Source of the DNA: an uncultured Coriobacteriia bacterium
GTDB taxonomy: Bacteria; Actinomycetota; Coriobacteriia; Coriobacteriales; Eggerthellaceae
Direction: 5' to 3'
DNA length: 64,000 bases
Assembly (NCBI GenBank): GCA_949288145.1
Contig: CASEJD010000024.1
Coordinates: forward strand, 1 to 64,000
Shown: piece after piece, positions 1 to 8,206 of the stretch
How the letters are laid out: each line of letters opens with the position of its first letter
Position numbering within the stretch: position 1 is the first letter of the stretch
Notes under the pieces: generated by a model
What the model was told of the DNA's origin: nothing
Database searches by the model: none
What the model saw: only the letters and a program-made list of their open reading frames with translations
Position numbers and translations under genes: made by a program

Positions 1-2
1 CG

Positions 3-263
3 AAGGTCTCGCTGGTCGGCACGGGCATGAAATCGAGTCCGGGCGTCGCCGCGCGCGCGTTCACGGCGCTGGCGGAGAACCAGGTGAACATCCTGTTGAT
101 TTCCACGAGCCCCATCCGCTTGTCCATCGTGGTGGAGGCGTCGCAGTGTGCCAATGCTGTACGCTGCCTGCATACGGCTTTCGACCTGGATTCCGACCAG
201 GTGTACGAAGAGACGCAGCTTTCTGCGGAAGAGATCGCTGCCAAAATGAACAAGGGGCGTTAG
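3..263 (+). CDS. lysC: Aspartokinase, C-terminal fragment (5' end outside window)
   Basis: Partial gene: only the last 86 codons are present, ending at TAG 261-263. The visible residues (KVSLVGTGMKSSPGVAARAF, then ENQVNILLISTSPIRLSIVV) are the typical second ACT-domain of aspartokinase, where the threonine/lysine feedback effector binds and dimers form. Aspartokinase phosphorylates aspartate as the first step to lysine, threonine and methionine. The ATG at 27 is internal to the domain, so it is not the true start. The family is clear; which aspartokinase isoform it is cannot be told from this fragment. Confidence 0.9.
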   Translation, partial: KVSLVGTGMKSSPGVAARAFTALAENQVNILLISTSPIRLSIVVEASQCANAVRCLHTAFDLDSDQVYEETQLSAEEIAAKMNKGR

Positions 264-272
264 CGTTTCGCC

Positions 273-373
273 GTTCTGCCGAACGGCAGAACAACTCGAC
301 GCTGCGAAGCGCTCTCGTACTGAATCTAGCCGCGAACCCGGAAGCGGGCGGCCCTCCAGGCCAGCCCGCTTCC
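273..373 (+). terminator. Two hairpins downstream of lysC
   Basis: A 9-bp perfect stem (273-281 with 284-292) starts 10 bases after the lysC stop. A second, 10-bp perfect stem (340-349 with 364-373) follows. Neither has a strong T-run, so termination is inferred from position rather than from a canonical signal. Confidence 0.4.
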
Positions 374-470
374 GCGTCCCCGTCTACCTTCGGCACGAGA
401 GTGCTTCTCGCTGACGTTACGAACGACCTGCGAGATTAGGCGCGCGTTCATCAAGCCTTCATGCGAGTTG

Positions 471-502
471 CGGGATGCTGGTATCATATTGCTAGCATCC
501 CG
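471..502 (+). promoter_or_regulatory. 9-bp inverted repeat upstream of nhaA
   Basis: A perfect inverted repeat (CGGGATGCT at 471-479, AGCATCCCG at 494-502, 14-nt loop) is followed by the T-rich stretch CTTTCATTTTATTC. It ends 48 bases before the nhaA start. It could be a terminator/attenuator or an operator; the sequence does not decide. Confidence 0.35.
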
Positions 503-550
503 CTTTCATTTTATTCGCGCACGCGTAATCAACCACCGAAGGAGACGCCC

Positions 551-1978
551 ATGGCCGGACGCCCCCATCGTATCAACGAACACCTCATCGAGCCCGAAGC
601 GCGCAGCGCGCAGCGCCGCAAGCACAAGTTCCTCGAGTTCACACACTCGTCCACGCGCGCGACCATGCTCATGGTCGCGGCCGCGCTGATTGCGTTCGCC
701 ATCGAGAACACGCCCGCGTTGCCGTACTTCAACTCGCTGTGGCACGACGTCCACCTGGGATTCACCATCGGCGCGTTCAGCCCGGAGATCAGCCTGGGGC
801 ACTTCATCAACGACTTCCTCATGGCGCTGTTTTTCCTCATGGTGGGCCTGGAGATCAAGTACGAGATGACCGCCGGCGAGCTCACCGAGCCGCGCAAGGC
901 CATCTTGCCCATCGTGGCGGCGGCGGGCGGTGCCCTTATGCCGGCGCTCGTGTACCTGGCACTCAACTGGGGCGGCGAGTTCCAGAACGGATGGGGCGTG
1001 CCCATGGCCAACGACATCGCGTTCTGCCTGGGCATTCTGGCGCTGCTCGGCAAGCGCGTGCCTCTTGGGCTGCGCGCGTTCCTCTCTACGCTCACTATCG
1101 CCGACGACATCATCGCCATCCTGGTGATCGCGGTGTTCTACACGAGCTCGCTCGACGTGCTGTGGCTGGCAGCGGCGCTCGGCTGCTTCGCCGTGCTGAT
1201 GGTGCTCAACCGCATGCACGTTTACGACCTGGCGCCGTACATGCTGGTCGGCCTGGTCATGTGGGTGTGCGTGCTGCTCTCGGGCGTGCACGCCACGCTG
1301 GCGGGCGTGCTGCTGGCGCTCGCGATCCCCGCGAAGTCCGAGGTGCGTCTGGGTCGCGTGGGCGAGTGGTTCGCCGCGAAGGGCTCCACGGTCGAGGAGC
1401 GTTACGACCCCGGCGAGCCGGACATCGCCCAGAAAGAGTACCTGCGTGAGGTCGAAAAGATCCACCGCGTCTCGCGCATGACCATTCCCCCGGTCACGCG
1501 TCTCGATAGCCTGCTGTACGCGCCGGTGTACTTCGTCATCCTGCCGCTGTTTGCGTTCTCGAACGCCGCGGTGGTCATCGTGGGGTCCGACCCGCTTTCG
1601 GTCGTGACGAACCCGGTCGCCATCGGCGTGTTCTGCGGCCTGCTCTTTGGCAAGCCGCTCGGCATCTTCCTGGCCACGCTCATCACAGTCAAGCTCGGCG
1701 CGAGCGACTTGCCCGAGGGCGTGAGCTGGGGGCACATCGTGGGCGTGTCCATCCTGGGTGGCGTCGGCTTCACCATGGCCATCTTCGTGACAAACCTGGC
1801 GTTCGTGGACGTCGAGACGATCGCGGTGGCGAAGGCGGCAATCCTGGCAGCGTCCATCGTGGCGGGCATCGCCGGCTTCCTCTTCCTGCGGCAGGAGGCC
1901 CTGCGCGCGGATGTTGATGACGAGGGCGATGGCGCGGGCGCGCCCGCCGGCCTCCACCCCTTGGACGCGGCTCGGTAA
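551..1978 (+). CDS. nhaA: Na+/H+ antiporter NhaA
   Basis: Inner-membrane antiporter that exchanges cytoplasmic Na+ for external H+. The protein of 475 residues has the NhaA hydrophobic profile. The ion-site motifs are present: PMANDIAFCLG with Asp155, and TIADDIIAI with Asp185/Asp186. These match E. coli Asp133 and Asp163/164 at exactly the same 30-residue spacing. A hydrophilic insert of about 60 residues after residue 260 separates the two membrane halves and is longer than in the E. coli protein. The ATG at 551 is chosen because GAAGGAGA (538-545) precedes it; an upstream in-frame ATG at 461 has no such site and would add sequence lacking family similarity. It stands alone between lysC and the symporter gene. 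Confidence 0.95.
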   Translation: MAGRPHRINEHLIEPEARSAQRRKHKFLEFTHSSTRATMLMVAAALIAFAIENTPALPYFNSLWHDVHLGFTIGAFSPEISLGHFINDFLMALFFLMVGLEIKYEMTAGELTEPRKAILPIVAAAGGALMPALVYLALNWGGEFQNGWGVPMANDIAFCLGILALLGKRVPLGLRAFLSTLTIADDIIAILVIAVFYTSSLDVLWLAAALGCFAVLMVLNRMHVYDLAPYMLVGLVMWVCVLLSGVHATLAGVLLALAIPAKSEVRLGRVGEWFAAKGSTVEERYDPGEPDIAQKEYLREVEKIHRVSRMTIPPVTRLDSLLYAPVYFVILPLFAFSNAAVVIVGSDPLSVVTNPVAIGVFCGLLFGKPLGIFLATLITVKLGASDLPEGVSWGHIVGVSILGGVGFTMAIFVTNLAFVDVETIAVAKAAILAASIVAGIAGFLFLRQEALRADVDDEGDGAGAPAGLHPLDAAR

Positions 1979-2050
1979 ACAGCGGGTTAATTCACGTCTG
2001 GACGCTGGCATTACGGTGGCGTGCGCGCGGTGTTGTGGTAGAGTGGCCGC

Positions 2051-2182
2051 ATGCACAACGCAAGCGTCGAACATATCGGTTTCTTCCAGGGTCGCGCTTC
2101 GGCCCGCGCCGATGCGGCTCTGACCGCTCGTTTCGTGTCGACGCTCGTTTCTTATTACTATTATTCCTATCGATACCTGTAG
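2051..2182 (+). CDS. Tyrosine-rich leader peptide (43 aa), putative attenuator
   Basis: A short open frame ATG 2051 to TAG 2182. Its last ten residues read SYYYYSYRYL, six tyrosines in nine codons (tat tac tat tat tcc tat cga tac). This is the classic form of a ribosome-stalling leader peptide, as in trp or his leaders, but for tyrosine. It lies 314 bases upstream of a sodium:solute symporter with no gene between. No Shine-Dalgarno is visible; TAGAGT at 2039-2044 could be a -10 box placing the transcript start at or next to the ATG (leaderless). Downstream, mutually overlapping pairings exist: 2182-2189 with 2239-2246, and 2202-2208 with 2221-2227. I see no T-run terminator, so the exact mechanism is inference. 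Confidence 0.6.
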   Translation: MHNASVEHIGFFQGRASARADAALTARFVSTLVSYYYYSYRYL

Positions 2183-2496
2183 CACACGGGGCTTCCGCCG
2201 TGCGCTCGCAGGCAGCATCCCGAGCGCTCGGTAGACAGCCGTGTGCGGGATTCCGCCTTCGCGCAGCACCGCGTGCAAGCGTCGTGTGCGCCTCCTGAGG
2301 CTGGCGTCGTACGGCCCCGCCTCCCCTGGCAGCTCGCCTTCCGCAAACTCGAGGCGTGCGCTAGGCCTGAGCAGGGCGCGGTCTGCTGTTGCGGCGTCCG
2401 GTTCGCTCGTTGGGCATCGCGCATCGCGCGCTGCGCACCGAAGCGGCCGGCCCGCCGGCGTCCGCGCTGCAAGCCCCCGGTATCGAAGGGAATCCC
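2183..2496 (+). promoter_or_regulatory. Long untranslated leader of the symporter gene
   Basis: 314 bases between the leader-peptide stop and the symporter start. It contains GCACACGG (2182-2189) complementary to CCGTGTGC (2239-2246), enclosing a 7-bp hairpin (2202-2208/2221-2227). No other gene is supported; overlapping open frames on both strands are products of the high GC content. Confidence 0.45.
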
Positions 2497-4035
2497 ATGC
2501 TTGTCAAAGTCCTCATTGTCGTCCTGTTCGTGGGCGTCGCCATTGGCATCGGCGTTGCGTGCAAGAAGAGCACGAGCAGCGTCGACGGCTACATCCTCGG
2601 TGGTCGCAGCGTCGGTCCGTGGTTGTCTGCGTTCGCGTACGGCACGAGCTACTTCTCTGCCGTCATCTTCGTCGGCTACGCCGGCCAGTTCGGTTGGAAG
2701 TACGGCATTGCCGCCACGTGGGTGGGCATCGGCAACGCCATCCTGGGCAGTTTGCTCGCGTGGTGGGTGCTCGGCCCGCGCACGCGCGAGATGACGCACC
2801 GCCTGGGCGCCTCCACCATGCCCGAGTTCTTCGGCGCCCGCTTCCAGAGCAAAGGCCTGCGCGTGGCGTCGGCCGCCATCATCTTCGTGTTCCTCATCCC
2901 GTACACCGCGTCGGTCTACAACGGTCTGTCGCGCCTGTTCGAGATGGCCTTCGGCGTGCCCTACGAGGTGTGCGTCATAGGCATGGCGGTCGTGACCTGC
3001 CTGTACGTGGTGCTCGGCGGCTACATGGCCACGGTGGTGAACGACTTCGTGCAGGGCATCGTCATGCTTGTGGGCATCGCGGCCGTCATCGCGGCGGTGC
3101 TCGCGAACAACGGCGGCTTCACGGAGGCCATCACGTCGCTGTCGCAGATTCCCTCCGAGGGCTCGGCGATGGCGGGTCCGTTCGTCTCGTTCTTCGGCCC
3201 CGACCTGCCGAATCTGCTCGGCGTCATCGTTTTGACGAGTTTGGGCACGTGGGGCCTGCCGCAGATGGTGCAGAAGTTCTACGCCATCAAGAGCGGCCCG
3301 GCCATCAAGCAGGGCGCCATCATCTCCACGCTCTTCGCCATGATCGTGGCGGGCGGCAGCTACTTCCTCGGTGGCTTCGGGCGCCTCTACGGCGACCAGG
3401 TGGAGATGGCCGGCGGCAACCCGGTGTACGACTCCATCATCCCGACCATGCTCTCCAACCTGCCCGACATCCTGATCGGCATCGTGGTGGTGCTCGTGCT
3501 CTCCGCGTCCATGTCCACGCTGAGCTCGCTCGTGCTCACCTCGGCGTCCACCCTCACGCTGGACCTGCTGAAGGACAACGTGGTCAAGGACATGACCGAG
3601 AAGAAGCAGCTCGGGTTCATCCGCGTGCTCGTGGTGGTGTTCATCGCGATCTCCGCCGGCATCGCCATCGTGCAGTACAACTCGTCGATCACGTTCATCG
3701 CGCAGCTCATGTCCATCTCGTGGGGCGCGCTGGCCGGCTCGTTCTTGGGCCCGTTCTTCTGGGGTCTGTACAGCGGCCGTATCTCGCGCGCTGCCGTGTG
3801 GGCGAGCTTCATCGTGGGCGTCGGCTTGACGACGGGCAACATGATCCTCACGTTCGCGGGCATGCCGCTTATCGCCTCGCCCATCAACTGCGGTGCGCTC
3901 GCCATGGTGTTGTCGCTGGTCATCGTGCCGTTGGTGAGTTTGGTGAGCCCGCATGTCGGCTTCTCGATCGAGCCCCCGCATGGTGAGGGAGCCATCGACC
4001 GCGAGTACGAGCACGAGCTGGAAGAGGCGCGCTAG
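2497..4035 (+). CDS. Sodium:solute symporter (SSS family)
   Basis: Membrane protein of 512 residues with about 13 hydrophobic segments and the SSS hallmarks: an N-terminal helix, then DGYILGGRSVGPWLSAFAYG, typical of the PanF/PutP superfamily (Na+-driven uptake of small organic solutes). ATG 2497 is preceded by GAAGGGA. The tail after the last membrane segment is short and acidic. Family sequence alone does not give the substrate. The tyrosine-rich leader peptide upstream suggests import of tyrosine or a tyrosine-derived or related aromatic compound, but this is inference. It is monocistronic as far as can be seen; a long inverted repeat follows 117 bases after the stop. Confidence 0.88.
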   Translation: MLVKVLIVVLFVGVAIGIGVACKKSTSSVDGYILGGRSVGPWLSAFAYGTSYFSAVIFVGYAGQFGWKYGIAATWVGIGNAILGSLLAWWVLGPRTREMTHRLGASTMPEFFGARFQSKGLRVASAAIIFVFLIPYTASVYNGLSRLFEMAFGVPYEVCVIGMAVVTCLYVVLGGYMATVVNDFVQGIVMLVGIAAVIAAVLANNGGFTEAITSLSQIPSEGSAMAGPFVSFFGPDLPNLLGVIVLTSLGTWGLPQMVQKFYAIKSGPAIKQGAIISTLFAMIVAGGSYFLGGFGRLYGDQVEMAGGNPVYDSIIPTMLSNLPDILIGIVVVLVLSASMSTLSSLVLTSASTLTLDLLKDNVVKDMTEKKQLGFIRVLVVVFIAISAGIAIVQYNSSITFIAQLMSISWGALAGSFLGPFFWGLYSGRISRAAVWASFIVGVGLTTGNMILTFAGMPLIASPINCGALAMVLSLVIVPLVSLVSPHVGFSIEPPHGEGAIDREYEHELEEAR

Positions 4036-4152
4036 CGCCGCGGTTTGATCCTGGCAGCAACTCCGACGACGAGGGCGGGAGACATACGTCGCCCGCCCTC
4101 GCACCCTTGCTGCCCTGTTTCTGGTAATCGTCTTTGTGCGAGCATCTTTGTA

Positions 4153-4215
4153 CAAATCCTCGTTGTTTTCGCGAGATTGGAGGGCATTTTATCTCGCGAA
4201 AACGACGAGGATTTG
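4153..4215. repeat. 24-bp near-perfect inverted repeat upstream of uspA
   Basis: Left arm 4153-4176 and right arm 4192-4215 match over 23 of 24 bases, with a 15-base loop; the single mismatch would be a G:U pair in RNA. It sits between the symporter stop and the uspA promoter. There is no T-run after the right arm, so it is not a textbook terminator. Confidence 0.85.
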
Positions 4216-4228
4216 TTGCAATTTCGCA

Positions 4229-4259
4229 TTGAGCGCTCTGTGCTCGAGAGGAGTACAAT
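4229..4259 (+). promoter_or_regulatory. Probable uspA promoter
   Basis: TTGAGC (4229-4234) and TACAAT (4254-4259) are separated by 19 bases. The -35 box begins 14 bases after the long inverted repeat ends. Confidence 0.4.
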
Positions 4260-4311
4260 CGCCCTCGGTGCGCACTGCGTGCGCCAAGCCATGCTGAAGG
4301 GGGCATCTATC

Positions 4312-4734
4312 ATGTGGTACTCGAAGATCCTGGTGGCATACGACGGGTCGAAGCCGGCCGATCGTGCGGTCCAGATTGCGTGTGACATGGCGCGCGAGAA
4401 CCCGCAGGCGCAGATCGTGTTCGCGCACGTGCTCAAGCTCGTGGGCTTCACGATGGGGGAGTCGGGCATGAACCAAATCCTGTTCGAGCAAGAGCGCGAC
4501 GTCCAACGTCGTCTTGAAGAGGTCGCCGCTCCGTTCGGCGAGCGAGCGCGCGTGCTCATGCTCAAGGGTTCCTCGCCCGCCACGCTGCTTGTGGGCTGCT
4601 GCGAGGACGAGGGGTGCGATGTCATCGTCATGGGCAGCCGCGGCATGGGCGGCGTGAAGGGCTATCTGGGATCGGTTAGCCGTTCGGTCGTGCAGGAGGC
4701 GAAGGCCTGCGTGGTCATCGCGAAAGAGCAGTAG
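4312..4734 (+). CDS. Universal stress protein (UspA family)
   Basis: Cytoplasmic single-domain Usp of 140 residues, the usual size. It starts MWYSKILVAYDGSKPADRAV (first strand plus the DGS turn) and ends with GSRGMGG...LGSVS, the nucleotide-binding loop of the ATP-binding Usp branch. ATG 4312 follows a purine-rich GAAGGGGG (4296-4303); a longer in-frame start exists upstream but would include the promoter. Usp proteins are induced by growth arrest and membrane or energy stress. The gene lies 18 bases before an MFS carrier and may be co-transcribed with it. Confidence 0.92.
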   Translation: MWYSKILVAYDGSKPADRAVQIACDMARENPQAQIVFAHVLKLVGFTMGESGMNQILFEQERDVQRRLEEVAAPFGERARVLMLKGSSPATLLVGCCEDEGCDVIVMGSRGMGGVKGYLGSVSRSVVQEAKACVVIAKEQ

Positions 4735-4752
4735 GAAGCGGCAGAGATCAGC

Positions 4753-6048
4753 ATGTCTGACGAGGAAGGGCAGCCAACCGGCATCTTCACGCGCGGGTTC
4801 GTTATCGGGACGTTGGTGAACCTGCTGCTGTACATCAACTATTACGTGCTCATGGTGGTCATGGCGAACTACTGCATGGACACCTACGCAGCCGATTTAA
4901 GCACGTCGGGATTCGCGGCGAGTATCTTCATCGTGGGCGCGCTCGTTGCCCGCTTCGTGAGCCCGGCGATTATCGGCGCGCTTGGTCGCAAGCGGACGCT
5001 TGTCTTGGGCACGTTCATGATGACAGCGCTTTCCGCTGCGTACCTGGTCAACGCAGGTATGGTCGTGCTGTTCGCCGTGCGCGTGCTGCACGGTTTCTTC
5101 TACGGGCTGGCGCAGACGACGGTCACGTCGCTCACGACCGAGTCCATTCCCGACGCGCACAAGGGCGAAGGCATCGGCTACTACATGCTGTCCGTCACCG
5201 TGGGCTCAGCGATCGGTCCGTTCTTGGGCACGACGCTCATGCACGGCCCTGGCTTCACGGTCATGTTCGCACTGTGCGCTGTGGTGGCAGCCGTCGCGCT
5301 GGCGGGCGCGACGAGCGTGCACGACGTGAGCGCGCCGCGCACGGCAGATGCCGCGTGTTCCGCCGCCGAAGAGGACTTGTCCTCGAGCGCGGACGAGCCG
5401 CGAGACGCCGCCACAACGGGCGCCCCACACGATGTCGCCGACCAGCGCCCTTCCTCGGTTGCTCCTGCGAAGCGCGGGTTCGCGCTCTCGACGTTCATCG
5501 AGCGCACAGCGCTGCCCGTCTCGTTCGTGGTGGTGCTCGTGTACTTGGGCTACGGCGCCGTGATCACGTACCTGAACGCCTTCGCGGCCGAGGCGGGACT
5601 CGCCACAGCAGCCGGTTTTTTCTTCGTGGCGTACGCGCTCACGATGCTCGTCTCGCGTCCGTTCACTGGCAAGGCATTCGACCGACATGGCGACCTCCCG
5701 GTCATGGCCAGCGGTTTCGCAGCGTTCGTGATTGGCATGGTGCTCATTGGGACGGCAGCGAACGGCGTATTGTTGCTGGTGGGGGCGTGCTTCATGGGCT
5801 ACGGCATCGGTACCATCCAGCCGAGCGGCCTTACGCTGTGCGTGCGCCGCGCCCCGGACGACCGCTTCGACGTGGCCAACTCCACGTTCTTCGTGTTCTT
5901 GGACGCGGCGATCGGCCTGTGCCCCATCCTGTTCGGCTGGACAGTGCCGCTTATCAGCTATCGCGGACTGTTCGTGCTGCTCGGCGGTGTTGCGGCGGTG
6001 GCGTTCGTGCTGTACCTGGCGTTGCGCAAGCGTGGGCTCATTGGTTGA
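4753..6048 (+). CDS. Major facilitator superfamily transporter
   Basis: Twelve-helix-type carrier of 431 residues. The central cytoplasmic loop, residues about 190-245, is unusually acidic and Ala/Ser-rich and separates two six-helix halves. The helix 2-3 loop region contains GALGRKRTLVLG, a form of MFS motif A. The gene starts 18 bases after uspA. It resembles the arabinose-efflux/YfcJ-like MFS branch, probably an exporter of small molecules. No substrate can be named. The start ATG 4753 follows a weak purine stretch (GGAAGCGGCAGAG). Confidence 0.85.
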   Translation: MSDEEGQPTGIFTRGFVIGTLVNLLLYINYYVLMVVMANYCMDTYAADLSTSGFAASIFIVGALVARFVSPAIIGALGRKRTLVLGTFMMTALSAAYLVNAGMVVLFAVRVLHGFFYGLAQTTVTSLTTESIPDAHKGEGIGYYMLSVTVGSAIGPFLGTTLMHGPGFTVMFALCAVVAAVALAGATSVHDVSAPRTADAACSAAEEDLSSSADEPRDAATTGAPHDVADQRPSSVAPAKRGFALSTFIERTALPVSFVVVLVYLGYGAVITYLNAFAAEAGLATAAGFFFVAYALTMLVSRPFTGKAFDRHGDLPVMASGFAAFVIGMVLIGTAANGVLLLVGACFMGYGIGTIQPSGLTLCVRRAPDDRFDVANSTFFVFLDAAIGLCPILFGWTVPLISYRGLFVLLGGVAAVAFVLYLALRKRGLIG

Positions 6049-6054
6049 TTCTGG

Positions 6055-6145
6055 GCGCGTCGCGCCGCTCGCGCCTGGCGCCTGTTTTCGCGCGTCGTGC
6101 CGCTCGCGCCCGCCCGCTATTGCGCGCCGCGCCGCTCGACCTCAA
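6055..6145. repeat. GC-rich imperfect tandem repeat, about 33-35 bp period
   Basis: Three degenerate units begin with GCGCGT/GCGCGC at 6055, 6090 and 6122 and share a GCCGCTCG core. The stretch lies just after the MFS gene. Between it and the nhaC start there is a 7-bp hairpin (6241-6247 with 6257-6263) and TATACT at 6231-6236, a possible -10 box for nhaC. Confidence 0.4.
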
Positions 6146-6329
6146 ACACCCGCTCCTGCGCCCGAATCATCCCCTGCGACGTTTGCCGACTTGCTGCATC
6201 TTTACGAAATCTTGACGTAACACGGGCGCTATACTGACCCAGTTGCCGTCAAGGGGGCGGCAACCGTGCCGGCAATCCACGTCGGCCGCGCCGTCGTACG
6301 GCGGCATCCGCATAGCAAAGGGGAAAGCA

Positions 6330-7979
6330 ATGGAAGGATTCGACCTCATCAGCACGGGGTTCTGGTCCGTCGTCCCGCCTATCCTCGCGCTCGTGTTGGC
6401 ACTCGTCACCAAAGAGGTGTACTCGTCGCTGACCATCGGCGTGTTCTCCGGGATGCTCATCTACCAGTTCACCCTGAACGGTTTCGGCGTCGACCAAGTG
6501 ATCGCGTCGTTCACCATGGTCCCGCAGATGATGGCGGAGCAGATAGCCGGCAACGGCGCGCTTATTTTGTTCTTAGCGCTGCTCGGCGCGCTCACCGTGG
6601 TCATCGCCATGGCGGGCGGCAGCCGCGCGTACGGCGAGTGGGTGTCGCAGCACATCAAGAACGCGCGCGTCGCGCAGGTCATGACTGCCGTCTTGGGCAT
6701 CATCATCTTCGTCGACGACTACTTCAACTGCCTCACCGTCGGCGCGGTCATGCGTCCGGTCACGGACCGCTTCAAGGTCAGCCGCGAGAAGCTGTCGTGG
6801 ATTATCGACTCCACGGCCGCGCCGGTCTGCATCATCGCGCCGGTCTCCTCGTGGGCGGTGGCCGTGGGCGGCTACCTGGGCGAAGACGGCTTCACGACCT
6901 TCGTGCAGTCCATCCCGTACAACTTTTACGCGCTGCTCACGATCTTCTTCGTGTTCTTCATGTGCGCTACGAAGTTCGAGTTCGGCCCTATGAAGGCCGC
7001 CGAAATGAAGTCGCACGGCATCGAGGACGCGCACGTGCTGCAGGGTCGTGACACGCTGCAGAAGATCGCCACCATGGGCACGAACGCCGCGGACACGAAC
7101 AAGACCCCGGCCGACCTGCCGTCTATCGTCACCGAAGAGGACGACATCGAGCAGGTGGCCGCGGAGGCCCTTGAAGAGTACAAGGGCATGGACATCTCCG
7201 AGAAGGGTCGTGTGTACGACCTGGTCATCCCCATCGTGATCCTGATTATCTTTTCCATCCTGGGCATGCTGTATGTCGGCGGTTTCTGGGACGGCGTCGA
7301 GTTCGCCGAGGCCGTGGGCGTCGATCCGGTCAGCGGCCTGTGCATCGGCGCGTCGGTGGCACTCGTGGCGGCGGCGATTATGTTCCTGCCGCGCAAGCTC
7401 ATGAAGCTCGACCGCTTCGTCGAAGGCATCTCCGAAGGCGTGCGCTCTATGGTGGGCGCCATCATGATCCTCGTGCTGGCCTGGTCGCTCGGCGGTCTGT
7501 GCCGCTACCTGCTCGGAACGGGCGAGTTCGTCGCCGGCGTGCTGAACGGTATGGGCGTGGGCCTGGAGCTGCTGCCGGCTGCCATCTTCCTGGTGGCGGC
7601 GTTCATCGGCTTCGCGATGGGCACCTCGTGGGGCACCATCGCGCTCATCCTGCCGATCGTCATCGGCGTCTTCGACCCGGCCACGCCGCTGTTCCTGGTG
7701 GCCGTGGGCGCCACGCTGGGCGGCGCGGTCTACGGCGACCACGTCTCGCCCATCTCCGACACCACGATCCTCTCGTCCGCCGGCGCCAAGTGCAACCACC
7801 TGCGCCACGTGTCCACCCAGCTGCCGTACGCCACGCTTGTCATGGCCATCTGCTTCGTGGGCTACGTGGTCGCTGGCTTCACGGGCACGCCGTGGATTTC
7901 CCTCGTGGTGGGCGTCGTGCTGCTTGTCGGCTGCATCATTGTGCTGTCGAAGACGAACATCGGCGTGAAGAAGGCGTAG
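6330..7979 (+). CDS. Na+/H+ antiporter, NhaC family
   Basis: Membrane protein of 549 residues starting at ATG 6330 after AAAGGGG (6318-6323). The NhaC/ArsB-superfamily arrangement is visible: GIIIFVDDYFNCLTVGAVMR in the first half and FAMGTSWGTIALILPI plus GDHVSPISDTTILSSAG in the second half. The last is the diagnostic family motif, with acidic and Ser/Thr residues in the ion path. An acidic cytoplasmic loop of about 80 residues (240-320) separates the halves. It probably exchanges Na+ and H+, or a Na+/organic acid pair as in the MleN/TetA(L)-like members. It ends 70 bases before a bidirectional terminator. Confidence 0.9.
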   Translation: MEGFDLISTGFWSVVPPILALVLALVTKEVYSSLTIGVFSGMLIYQFTLNGFGVDQVIASFTMVPQMMAEQIAGNGALILFLALLGALTVVIAMAGGSRAYGEWVSQHIKNARVAQVMTAVLGIIIFVDDYFNCLTVGAVMRPVTDRFKVSREKLSWIIDSTAAPVCIIAPVSSWAVAVGGYLGEDGFTTFVQSIPYNFYALLTIFFVFFMCATKFEFGPMKAAEMKSHGIEDAHVLQGRDTLQKIATMGTNAADTNKTPADLPSIVTEEDDIEQVAAEALEEYKGMDISEKGRVYDLVIPIVILIIFSILGMLYVGGFWDGVEFAEAVGVDPVSGLCIGASVALVAAAIMFLPRKLMKLDRFVEGISEGVRSMVGAIMILVLAWSLGGLCRYLLGTGEFVAGVLNGMGVGLELLPAAIFLVAAFIGFAMGTSWGTIALILPIVIGVFDPATPLFLVAVGATLGGAVYGDHVSPISDTTILSSAGAKCNHLRHVSTQLPYATLVMAICFVGYVVAGFTGTPWISLVVGVVLLVGCIIVLSKTNIGVKKA

Positions 7980-8049
7980 GCGAACAGCGCGAAAGCGCGC
8001 CTTCGAAAGCGCCGGGCATTCGGCGCTCAGCGAACGTCCAGCGTAACGA

Positions 8050-8086
8050 AAAACGGCCTCGCGGCATAGTTCCGCGAGGCCGTTTT
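8050..8086. terminator. Bidirectional intrinsic terminator
   Basis: An 11-bp perfect GC stem (8054-8064/8072-8082) is flanked by AAAA and TTTT. It lies between the convergent nhaC-type gene and the PARG-like gene, so it can serve both. Confidence 0.9.
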
Positions 8087-8206
8087 GCATGATGGGGAAG
8101 GGTGGCGTGTGCGAAAGCGGCGTGATGGCAGGCGCCTGCGCGTCCGTGGCGCTCGCGGTACGCCCGCGGGCCTGGGTTCGTCGCGCCCCGCGCCGCCCGG
8201 TGCACT

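Noticed and set aside
506-4155. Very long open frames on the minus strand (590 and 662 codons) across nhaA and the symporter
   Set aside because: They are antisense to clear membrane-protein genes, have His/Arg/Asp-rich composition without family motifs, and lack ribosome sites. They arise from the high GC content.
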